A stretch of DNA of 6,249 bases from the NCBI GenBank assembly GCA_045636265.1, contig JAZTXD010000061.1:1-6249 (forward strand). The letters run 5' to 3'. Below are positions 1 through 5,035 of this stretch, piece after piece. The DNA comes from Flemingiibacterium sp045636265 (GTDB taxonomy: Bacteria > Bacillota > Clostridia > Oscillospirales > CAG-272). Below the pieces are notes generated by a model. It was not told where the DNA came from, searched no databases, and saw only the letters and a program-made list of their open reading frames with translations. A program made the translations under genes and the position numbers. The first letter of the stretch is position 1. Every line of letters starts with the position of its first letter.

Positions 1-56
1 ATTCTGTCAAAAAGCTTCTTTTCGACGAAAGGACCCTTTTTAAGACTTCTGCTCAT
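1..56 (-). CDS. rpsS: 30S ribosomal protein S19 (uS19), N-terminal fragment
   Basis: This is the 5' end of the gene after rplB, cut off by the left edge of the window. The 18 complete codons read MSRSLKKGPFVEKKLFDR, the typical start of bacterial S19, which binds the head of the 30S subunit with S13. The ATG (complement of 54-56) follows an AAGGAGG Shine-Dalgarno (complement of 66-72) with a 9-nt spacer. The gap to the rplB stop is 19 nt. The order rplB-rpsS is the standard S10 operon order, so the rest (rplV, rpsC, rplP and so on) is expected further left but is not visible here. Confidence 0.95.
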   Translation of the reverse strand, partial: MSRSLKKGPFVEKKLFDR

Positions 57-75
57 TTAGTGGTGCCTCCTTCTC

Positions 76-906
76 TTACTTACCGTTTCTGGACTTTACG
101 ATGAACTTGTTGGTGCGAGCCTTCTTATTTCTGGTCTTGTAACCGTTGGTGGGCTTGCCCCAAGGAGTTACAGGAGTGGGACGACCGATAGGAGCACGTC
201 CCTCACCACCACCGTGCGGGTGATCGCAGGGGTTCATGACCGAACCGCGTACATGAGGACGGATGCCTCTGTGACGGGTCTTACCAGCCTTACCGTGCTT
301 AACGTTCTCATGCTCGAGGTTGCCGACCTGACCGATAGTTGCCTTGCAGTCGAGGCGAACGAGTCTAACCTCACCGGAAGGAAGTCTTACCTGAGCCATG
401 CCGTTTTCCTTAGCCATGAGCTGTGCTGCTGCACCTGCAGAGCGAACAAGCTGTGCGCCCTTGCCGGGGTAAAGCTCAATGTTGTGGATGACAGTACCTA
501 CCGGAATGTTCGCAATAGGAAGTGTGTTACCAACCTTAATATCGGCTGCTGCACCGGAGTAGATTACGTCGCCGTCCGTAAGACCGGAGGGAGCGAGAAC
601 GTAACTTCTTGTGCCGTCTTCGTACTCAACAAGAGCGATATAAGCGGTTCTGTTGGGGTCGTACTCGACACCGATAACCTTTGCTGCAACATCAAGAGTG
701 TTTCTCTTGAAGTCAACAAGTCTGTACTTCTGCTTGTTTCCGCCGCCTCTGTGACGAACGGTGATCTTGCCGTAGCTGTTTCTGCCGGCATTCTTCTTAA
801 GAGTAACAGTAAGTTTCTTCTCAGGGCTGAACTTTGTGATTTCAGCGAAGGAAGGATCGCTCATGTGACGTCTTCCGGGAGTAGTGGGTTTGAATTTAGT
901 AGACAT
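76..906 (-). CDS. rplB: 50S ribosomal protein L2 (uL2)
   Basis: This encodes the 276-residue 23S rRNA-binding protein L2, which is needed for subunit association and peptidyl-transferase function. Family hallmarks are visible: the N-terminal KFKPTTPGRRHMS, the RNA-binding segment RHRGGGNKQKYRLVDFKRN (about residues 51-69), the central LPSGEVRLV (175-183), and the C-terminal MNPCDHPHGGGEGRAPIGR (224-242). The last contains the conserved His229, Escherichia numbering, important for peptidyl transfer. The basic tail KTRNKKARTNKFIV is also typical. Length matches the family (about 273-277). The ATG at the complement of 904-906 has an AAGGAGG site at 918-924. The gene lies 20 nt after rplW and 19 nt before rpsS, so it is part of one polycistronic unit. 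Nothing appears truncated or odd. Confidence 0.98.
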   Translation of the reverse strand: MSTKFKPTTPGRRHMSDPSFAEITKFSPEKKLTVTLKKNAGRNSYGKITVRHRGGGNKQKYRLVDFKRNTLDVAAKVIGVEYDPNRTAYIALVEYEDGTRSYVLAPSGLTDGDVIYSGAAADIKVGNTLPIANIPVGTVIHNIELYPGKGAQLVRSAGAAAQLMAKENGMAQVRLPSGEVRLVRLDCKATIGQVGNLEHENVKHGKAGKTRHRGIRPHVRGSVMNPCDHPHGGGEGRAPIGRPTPVTPWGKPTNGYKTRNKKARTNKFIVKSRNGK

Positions 907-926
907 TTTTGTTCACTCCTCCTTCA

Positions 927-1220
927 TTACATCATGCCGTCGAAGAACTCGATGGTCTTGGAGTCAGCAGTAAGAGTAACAATTGCTTTCTTCCACTCAG
1001 AGGTGTAACCCTGATGATAACCGAGTCTCTTGGGCTTCTTCTTCATATTGATGGTGTTAACGTCTGCAACGTCAACCTTGAAAAGCTCTTCAACCGCCTT
1101 AGCGATCTCAGCCTTGGTAGCGTCAGCCATTACCTTGAAAGTGTACTTCTTATTCTGCGCAGCTTCCATGCTGGCTTCGGTAATGATCGGCTTTACAATA
1201 ATGTCGTGAACCGTTTTCAT
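927..1220 (-). CDS. rplW: 50S ribosomal protein L23 (uL23)
   Basis: This is a 97-residue L23, a 23S rRNA domain III binder at the peptide exit tunnel and, from family knowledge, the docking site of trigger factor and SRP. Recognisable segments are IIVKPIITEAS at the N-terminus, KYTFKV (about residues 25-30), the AEIAKAVEELFKVDVADVNT helix and strand (37-56), and the basic loop KKKPKRLGYHQGYTSEWKKA (59-78). Length is normal for bacteria (95-100). The ATG overlaps the rplD stop by one base (TAATG). Its GGAGG ribosome binding site (complement of 1231-1235) lies inside the last codons of rplD, so translation of the two genes is probably coupled. Confidence 0.97.
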   Translation of the reverse strand: MKTVHDIIVKPIITEASMEAAQNKKYTFKVMADATKAEIAKAVEELFKVDVADVNTINMKKKPKRLGYHQGYTSEWKKAIVTLTADSKTIEFFDGMM

Positions 1221-1843
1221 TATGCGTACACCTCCTCCATCTTTTCAGCCGCAGCCTTAACAACGATGAACTTATCGCAGTTGAGGACATCATAAACATT
1301 AAGAGTGTTTACGAGAGCGGTCTTTACGCCGGGAATGTTTGCCATGCTCTTTGTGATCATAGCATCGTTTTCTGCGAGAACTACGAGAGCCTTCTTTTCG
1401 CTTCCGAGAGCCTTGAGCATGTTAACCATGGGCTTGGTCTTATACTCGGTAGCGGTGATTGCATCAACAACGATCATATCGCCGTCGAGAACCTTAGAGG
1501 AGAATGCGCTCTGGAGAGCAATTCTCTTAACCTTCTTGTTGATCTCAAAACGGTAGCATCTGGGCTTCGGGCCGAGAGCGATACCGCCGTGTGTCCACTG
1601 AGGAGAACGGGTGGAACCCTGTCTTGCGTGACCGGTACCCTTCTGCTTCCAGGGCTTCTTACCGCCGCCGGAAACCTCGGAGCGGGTCTTTGTGGACTGT
1701 GTGCCCTGTCTCTGATTTGCGAGATAGGATTTAACAGCGAGGTGGAGAACCGCACTGTTTACCTCTGCACCGAATACAGCATCGGAGAGGCTGATCTGGC
1801 CAACTTCCTTACCTGCCATATCCAAAACTTTCATGTTAGGCAT
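1220..1843 (-). CDS. rplD: 50S ribosomal protein L4 (uL4)
   Basis: This is a 207-residue L4, which lines the exit tunnel with its long loop. In E. coli it also represses its own S10 operon. The loop is clear at about residues 45-92, including RQGTQSTKTRSEVSGGGKKP, WKQKGTGHARQGSTRSPQW and THGGIALGPKP. The globular part ends with the helix-strand run IPGVKTALVNTLNVYDVLNC and KFIVVKAAAEKMEEVYA, close in length and pattern to the Bacillus protein. The chosen ATG (1841-1843) gives MPNMKV and has AAGGAGG at 1854-1860 with a 10-nt spacer. An in-frame ATG three codons later fits the spacing less well. Whether L4 autoregulates in Clostridia cannot be read from the gene itself; candidate RNA targets are described at 2911-3167 and 2498-2598. 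Confidence 0.97.
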   Translation of the reverse strand: MPNMKVLDMAGKEVGQISLSDAVFGAEVNSAVLHLAVKSYLANQRQGTQSTKTRSEVSGGGKKPWKQKGTGHARQGSTRSPQWTHGGIALGPKPRCYRFEINKKVKRIALQSAFSSKVLDGDMIVVDAITATEYKTKPMVNMLKALGSEKKALVVLAENDAMITKSMANIPGVKTALVNTLNVYDVLNCDKFIVVKAAAEKMEEVYA

Positions 1844-1864
1844 AGTGATGTTTCCTCCTTCCGC

Positions 1865-2497
1865 TTATGCTTTTACAGAGTCGCGGAGGAATACGATGTT
1901 ACCGCGAGAGCCGGGAACTGCGCCCTTAACTGCGATAATATTCTTTTCCGCGTCAATCTTAACTACTTCGAGGTTCAGAACGGTAGAAGTTACGTTACCG
2001 TACTGACCGGGCATGTGCTTGTTCTTAAAGATTCTGGAGGGAGTAGAGTTGGAACCTACAGAACCGATGTGACGGTGAACAGGACCGTTACCGTGAGTCA
2101 TACGCATCTGATGCTGACCCCATCTCTTAACTACGCCCGAGTAACCGTGGCCCTTGGATGTACCGGTTATATCGACCTTCTCGCCTGCGGCGAAGGTATC
2201 GACGGTAATCGCGTCGCCAACGTTCATCGAAGCTGCGTTCTCAAGACGGAACTCCTTGAGGTGCTTCTTGTTTTCAACACCTGCTTTCTTAAAGTGGCCG
2301 ATTTCAGCCTTGGTCAGATGCTTTTCTTTGACTGCACCGAAGCCAAGCTGAACTGCGTCATAGCCGTCGTTTTCAGTAGTCTTCTTCTGAACGACAACGC
2401 AGGGACCTGCTTCGATAACTGTTACCGGAATTACGTTTCCGATTTCGTCGAAGATCTGAGTCATACCGATCTTCTTGCCGATGATGGCTTTCTTCAT
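1865..2497 (-). CDS. rplC: 50S ribosomal protein L3 (uL3)
   Basis: This is a 210-residue L3, one of the first proteins to bind 23S rRNA, with an extension that reaches the peptidyl-transferase centre. Motifs seen are KKAIIGKKIGMTQIFDE at the start, TGTSKGHGYSGVVKRW (residues 111-126), MTHGNGPVHRHIGSVG (133-148) and MPGQYGN (162-168). Gln165 of the last motif corresponds to the Gln150 that E. coli PrmB methylates. Family length is about 206-215. The start ATG (2495-2497) has AGGAGG at 2506-2511 with an 8-nt spacer. The gene follows rpsJ after an unusually long 101-nt spacer and precedes rplD by 21 nt. Confidence 0.97.
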   Translation of the reverse strand: MKKAIIGKKIGMTQIFDEIGNVIPVTVIEAGPCVVVQKKTTENDGYDAVQLGFGAVKEKHLTKAEIGHFKKAGVENKKHLKEFRLENAASMNVGDAITVDTFAAGEKVDITGTSKGHGYSGVVKRWGQHQMRMTHGNGPVHRHIGSVGSNSTPSRIFKNKHMPGQYGNVTSTVLNLEVVKIDAEKNIIAVKGAVPGSRGNIVFLRDSVKA

Positions 2498-2598
2498 GAT
2501 TTTTTCCTCCTAAGATTATTGGTTGACGCCTTGGATTTTCGCTTTCGCGATAACGCCAACATGACCTTTGGTCGCTCTTTCGAGCATGCCGTATGGGA
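2498..2598 (-). promoter_or_regulatory. structured rpsJ-rplC spacer, candidate cis-regulatory RNA
   Basis: This 101-nt spacer is about five times longer than the other gaps in the operon. On the transcribed strand most of it folds. A GCUC-GAAA-GAGC hairpin (2574-2585) abuts a GACC-AAA-GGUC hairpin (2563-2573). Next comes a 9-pair stem, GUUGGCGUU with GGCGUCAAC (2552-2560 with 2522-2530, three G-U pairs). It encloses UCGC-GAAA-GCGA (2539-2550). Two loops are GNRA-type GAAA. Only the last 24 nt, holding the rplC ribosome binding site, are unstructured. No terminator U-run or internal promoter was seen. Ribosomal protein operons often carry such elements as binding sites for one of their products, and L3 or L4 would be the natural ligands here, which is inference. 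The same stretch also holds a 23-codon ORF (2516-2587) without a ribosome binding site. I do not match it to a named RNA family. Confidence 0.55.
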
Positions 2599-2910
2599 TT
2601 AGAGCTTAATCTCTATCTCAACGCCGGCGGGTAATTCAAGACCTGTCAGTGCTTCGACTGTCTTCTGCGAGGGCTTCACTACGTCGATGAGTCTCTTGTG
2701 AGTTCTCAGTTCAAACTGCTCGCGGCTGTCCTTATACTTGTGAACAGCGCGGAGGATCGTGATGATCTCCTTCTCTGTGGGGAGCGGGATCGGACCCGAA
2801 ACGGTGGCACCGCTTCTCTTTACGGTCTCAACGATCTTCTGAGCGGCCTGATCAACGAGTGTGTGATCGTAGCTTTTCAGACGAATTCTGATCTTATCCT
2901 TGACTGCCAT
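2599..2910 (-). CDS. rpsJ: 30S ribosomal protein S10 (uS10, NusE)
   Basis: This is a 103-residue S10, a 30S head protein that also acts as NusE in transcription antitermination with NusB. The protein begins MAVKDKIRIRLKSYDH and contains the conserved loop HKYKDSREQFELRTHKRLID (about residues 57-76), followed by LTGLELPAGVEIEIKL at the end. The frame is open 16 codons further upstream, to 2958. The start at 2908-2910 is preferred because S10 proteins begin at this Met and because AAGGAGG sits 8 nt before it (2919-2925); the upstream extension would read through the leader. It is the first gene of the operon, preceded by a promoter and a leader of about 255 nt. Confidence 0.98.
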   Translation of the reverse strand: MAVKDKIRIRLKSYDHTLVDQAAQKIVETVKRSGATVSGPIPLPTEKEIITILRAVHKYKDSREQFELRTHKRLIDVVKPSQKTVEALTGLELPAGVEIEIKL

Positions 2911-3167
2911 TGCTTTTTCCTCCTTTTTAGTAATCGGAGGGCGGTTTTGCTCAAACACTATGTCGGGTGTTTCCTGACTTCCCGTATTAAAACCGCACTT
3001 TCACGAAGCTGGAAATGCGGGGAACACGGTGGCAGGCTTAACTCGTCACGGTGTCTGATTGACAACGCCCGGTTAAATATCGGACATACTCCGGCGAAAA
3101 TTAACCAATAAACGCAGTGCCACACTGCGAAAATTGCAACCTCCCGCCATTAAACGCACGTCAACGC
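2911..3167 (-). promoter_or_regulatory. S10 operon 5' leader, structured, with mutually exclusive stems
   Basis: This is the untranslated leader of about 255 nt between the predicted start of transcription and rpsJ. In transcription order it contains several stems. A 7-bp stem with a UGG loop (CGCAGUG/CACUGCG, 3113-3129) is followed by GGUUAA/UUAACC (3101-3106 with 3071-3076), which encloses CGGA-GUAUG-UCCG. Stem A is CCGCAUUU with AAAGUGCGG (3013-3020 with 2993-3001, one bulge). Stem B is GCGGUUUU with AAAACCGC (2989-2996 with 2941-2948), enclosing AAACAC/GUGUUU. Stems A and B share GCGG (2993-2996) and cannot coexist. The rpsJ Shine-Dalgarno masking hairpin follows stem B. No strong U-run terminator is present, so translational rather than attenuation control is more likely. 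E. coli regulates its S10 leader with L4, but I see no clear likeness to that leader. Confidence 0.5.
2919..2940 (-). promoter_or_regulatory. rpsJ ribosome binding site with upstream complementary CCUCC
   Basis: The rpsJ Shine-Dalgarno AAGGAGG (complement of 2919-2925) is preceded by CCUCC (complement of 2936-2940). The two can form a 5-bp GC-rich hairpin with a 12-nt, A-rich loop that would hide GGAGG from the ribosome. The CCUCC directly follows the 3' arm of an 8-bp stem in the leader, so opening or closing that stem could shift the balance. The complementarity is seen directly; control of translation is inferred. Confidence 0.5.
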
Positions 3168-3172
3168 TCATT

Positions 3173-3201
3173 ATTATACTACATTTTCACTCAAATGTCA
3201 A
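3173..3201 (-). promoter_or_regulatory. consensus housekeeping (sigma-A) promoter of the S10 operon
   Basis: On the minus strand a perfect TTGACA (complement of 3196-3201) is separated by exactly 17 bp from a perfect TATAAT (complement of 3173-3178). Transcription should start about 3165-3168. Upstream of the -35 box the template is rich in A-tracts (for example seven A in a row, complement of 3222-3228), which could act as an UP element. A full-consensus promoter fits the high demand for ribosomal proteins. Confidence 0.9.
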
Positions 3202-3300
3202 GGGATTTGACTCAATTTGCATTTTTTTGCAAAAGAAATATTTCACGAAATTTATAAAAGTTTTTTGTGCACTATGTACAGTATAAGCCGGTGCACATAA

Positions 3301-3335
3301 TGTATTCGGAAAATACGGAATATTTTTCAAATACA
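3301..3335. repeat. imperfect 35-nt inverted repeat
   Basis: TGTATTCGGAAAATA (3301-3315) and TATTTTTCAAATACA (3321-3335) are inverted around CGGAA. Fourteen of 15 positions can pair, counting one G-U. It lies upstream of the predicted plus-strand promoter and about 100 bp upstream of the S10 promoter, so it belongs to neither mature transcript. It could be a protein-binding site. It lacks the GC-rich stem of a terminator, and no transposase or target duplication suggests a mobile remnant. Confidence 0.45.
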
Positions 3336-3370
3336 TTTGCTTTGTTAACTGTTAGTTCATATCTATGAGT

Positions 3371-3402
3371 TATAATTACAGTATGAGTATTTTGATACTG
3401 TA
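3371..3402 (+). promoter_or_regulatory. predicted -10 box overlapped by an operator-like inverted repeat
   Basis: A perfect TATAAT (3371-3376) precedes the membrane protein gene by about 64 bp. No good -35 box sits at the right distance; the best TTG-type match, TTGTTA at 3342-3347, is 23 bp away, so an activator or another sigma factor may be needed. Immediately downstream, TACAGTAT (3377-3384) and ATACTGTA (3395-3402) form an 8-bp perfect inverted repeat over the expected transcription start, a usual place for a repressor site. A third TACAGTAT lies exactly 100 bp upstream (3277-3284). Confidence 0.4.
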
Positions 3403-3439
3403 TCCCACAAAAACTATGTAAGGACGGTATATATAATAA

Positions 3440-4276
3440 ATGAAGAAAAAATTCGAATCCGCCCCTGTCGCAATGCTTATTGCATCAGTCATACTCACCG
3501 TCATTTCCGTAGCGGTGCGCATTGTACTGACGCTCACCGTGACCGAAACCAAATACGGAGTCTACGAGCACGGCAGCATTTTCCCTACAGTTTACCACTT
3601 CGCTCTGCTCGGTGCGATTGCGGCTATAGTCATTTTTGCTATTTTGAAGGCTCCCTCGCGCGATGCCGATTTCAGTTTCCCGCAAACCTCTTTTTCTATA
3701 TTCACATCCTGCGTGTGCGCTTTTCTCCTCATCTGCGAGGTTGCCCTCACGCTTTACTACTCACTCACATCAAATATTGAGCTTACGAAATTTGACATCC
3801 TTGAAATGTGCTTCGCTGTACCGGCGGCGGTATATTTCCTCGGACTCCTGCGAACACATGCGAAGCGCAGCGTACCGCTCATGCTCACATCCTTCTTCCC
3901 GATAGCATGGTGCGCAGTATGTCTTATCAGAATTTATTTTGACACAACAATACTTCAAGTCAGCCCCAACAAAATATTCGGCGAGATCGCGCTTCTCGCG
4001 GCAATGATATACTTCCTGTCCGAGTCACGCACACAGATCGGCACGCTCAGCCACAAGCTTTACCTTGCATGTGCAGGCGCGGCACCGATACTTCTTTTCA
4101 CATCGGCGCTTCCCAATCTGTTTTTCTCCTCGCGCCTTTCCGTCGGCGCATCCGACAACTTCATGCGCTATGCAATAGATGCGGCGTTCGCGCTCTTTAT
4201 CTGGGCACGCCTTGCGGCGTATGCATTCGCGAGTGATACAAGCGAAAACAAGGAAGACGATACTGCAAAGCAGTAA
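3440..4276 (+). CDS. unrecognised integral membrane protein, about 8 TM segments
   Basis: This is a 278-residue hydrophobic protein whose family I do not recognise. Predicted membrane segments lie at about residues 9-34, 51-69, 85-108, 118-138, 146-164, 179-195, 207-229 and 243-264. The N-terminus is short and basic (MKKKFE) and the tail hydrophilic and acidic (SDTSENKEDDTAKQ); both would face the cytoplasm if the count is eight. No enzyme motif, ATP-binding loop or transporter signature is visible; charged residues within membrane segments are few (Arg27, Glu100, Glu122, Arg164). The start ATG has only a weak AAGGA 15 nt upstream (3420-3424), but no better in-frame start exists before the first membrane segment. 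The gene stands alone: it diverges from the S10 operon and converges on spoIIIA across a shared terminator. Sitting beside a sporulation operon is not evidence of a sporulation role. Confidence 0.85.
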   Translation: MKKKFESAPVAMLIASVILTVISVAVRIVLTLTVTETKYGVYEHGSIFPTVYHFALLGAIAAIVIFAILKAPSRDADFSFPQTSFSIFTSCVCAFLLICEVALTLYYSLTSNIELTKFDILEMCFAVPAAVYFLGLLRTHAKRSVPLMLTSFFPIAWCAVCLIRIYFDTTILQVSPNKIFGEIALLAAMIYFLSESRTQIGTLSHKLYLACAGAAPILLFTSALPNLFFSSRLSVGASDNFMRYAIDAAFALFIWARLAAYAFASDTSENKEDDTAKQ

Positions 4277-4295
4277 CAATCAATAAAAAAAGAAC

Positions 4296-4324
4296 GGCTT
4301 TGGCATATGCCAAAGCCTTTTCTT
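4296..4324. terminator. bidirectional rho-independent terminator
   Basis: GGCTTTGGC-ATAT-GCCAAAGCC (4296-4317) is a perfect 9-bp stem with a 4-nt loop, itself a 22-nt palindrome. On the plus strand it is followed by TTTTCTT, 19 nt after the stop of the membrane protein gene. On the minus strand it is followed by GTTCTTTTTTT (the A-run at 4285-4291), 10 nt after the spoIIIAH stop. It thus serves both convergent transcripts, with the minus-strand U-run slightly displaced. Confidence 0.9.
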
Positions 4325-4327
4325 CGT

Positions 4328-4966
4328 TTATGTGGATGCCTGTTCGATTATCTTTATTCCGATAGGATCAATGCCTGCCTGCTCGTATACGATTTCCTTT
4401 ATCTGCGAAAGCTCATTGGGTAAAAGCCCGTTGGCACGTACGATAATGGATGCACTTCCCTCTCCGATAACGGCAACACAGTCCTCAAAGCCTTTCGATT
4501 TGATGAGCGTTTCGATGTTGGCTTCCGCCTCGATTTCTGATGCGATGCGGCTTATATCTGCAGATGCCTGCTCTTTCGACTCGGCATTCGCGCTCTCGCT
4601 GTCAACTACGCTCTGGAGAACGGCAAGCGCCTGGTCACGCGCCTGCTTGCGCGAAAGCTGTGCCGATGCGAAATAGGCATCCTCTGTTTTGTTGTCTGCC
4701 GCCTCATTTTCGCCGTCTGTGAGTCCGCTCCCGAGAAGATCACCGTCGCCAACAGCGGGCTGTGAGTTGCCGAAAAGCACAAAGTTAAGTATTACCGCTG
4801 TTCCGATAAGCAAAAGCGAACATACTGTAACTATGTTTCGTGCGCCTATCTTTCCGGCAACCTCTTTTACCTTTCCGAGCATCTTCTTTACACGGCTGTC
4901 CTTTGTAACGGCTACAATGCCGGTTTCCGCTTCGGGCATTTCTTCCCTTATAATGTTTTCTTTCAT
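4328..4966 (-). CDS. spoIIIAH: stage III sporulation protein AH, SpoIIQ-binding channel component
   Basis: This is a 212-residue SpoIIIAH. In Bacillus, SpoIIIAH in the mother-cell membrane binds forespore SpoIIQ across the intermembrane space and helps form the channel needed for late sigma-G activity. One membrane segment lies at about residues 45-65 (IVTVCSLLLIGTAVILNFVL), then an acidic low-complexity linker (68-96). The family signature YFASAQLSRKQARDQALAVL (98-117) follows, and then a C-terminal ring-building (YscJ/FliF-like) domain to the end (about 130-210). The start is backed by AAAGGGGG (complement of 4973-4980), 6 nt before the ATG. Length is close to the Bacillus protein (about 218), but the anchor is preceded by a charged extension of about 40 residues. 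It is the last gene of spoIIIA, 69 nt after AG, and ends at the terminator at 4296-4324. Confidence 0.9.
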   Translation of the reverse strand: MKENIIREEMPEAETGIVAVTKDSRVKKMLGKVKEVAGKIGARNIVTVCSLLLIGTAVILNFVLFGNSQPAVGDGDLLGSGLTDGENEAADNKTEDAYFASAQLSRKQARDQALAVLQSVVDSESANAESKEQASADISRIASEIEAEANIETLIKSKGFEDCVAVIGEGSASIIVRANGLLPNELSQIKEIVYEQAGIDPIGIKIIEQAST

Positions 4967-5035
4967 GGTTATCCCCCTTTAGTATTTGGTTGTTACATAT
5001 TTATGATACCGCCCACGGCTTTATGCCTTTATTTT

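Larger units (their letters stand above)
3202..3439. other. AT-rich divergent intergenic region
   Basis: This stretch of about 240 bp lies between the S10 promoter (leftward) and the plus-strand membrane protein gene. I see no coding potential. It holds short symmetric elements: TTTGCA/TGCAAA around a T-tract (3216-3233), the palindrome GAAATATTTC (3235-3244), two GTGCAC palindromes flanking a TACAGTAT box (3267-3296), the 35-nt inverted repeat at 3301-3335 and the promoter/operator region near 3371-3402. These suggest control sites for one or both flanking transcripts. Confidence 0.6.

Noticed and set aside
214..1008. Plus-strand 264-codon open frame
   Set aside because: It is antisense to rplB and part of rplW, low-complexity Ser/Val/Leu-rich and without family features.
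1589..2602. Plus-strand 337-codon open frame
   Set aside because: It lies antisense across rplC and most of rplD, which are unmistakable ribosomal protein genes. The long frame is a by-product of their codon bias; it has no ribosome binding site and no recognisable domain.
2911..2958. N-terminal extension of S10 to an upstream start at 2958
   Set aside because: S10 proteins start at MAVKDKIRIRL; the AAGGAGG at 2919-2925 sits at the right distance for the 2910 start and would be coding in the longer version.
3001..3060. T-box-like GGTGG-containing stretch upstream of rpsJ
   Set aside because: The GGTGG reads on the plus strand, opposite to the transcript, and no specifier loop or T-box antiterminator is present. 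Ribosomal protein operons are not usual T-box targets.
3113..3129. First leader hairpin as an intrinsic attenuator
   Set aside because: The 7-bp stem is followed only by GTTTATTGG, which is too weak a U-run to call a terminator.
3073..3150. 25-codon minus-strand ORF in the S10 leader starting MAGGCNFRSV
   Set aside because: There is no ribosome binding site before its ATG, and it runs through two hairpins. An ORF this short is expected by chance in a 255-nt leader.
4967..5035. Possible extra promoter or gene in the 69-nt spoIIIAG-spoIIIAH gap
   Set aside because: Only the spoIIIAH ribosome binding site and weak AT-rich sequence are visible. There is no paired -35/-10 and no ORF with a start signal.
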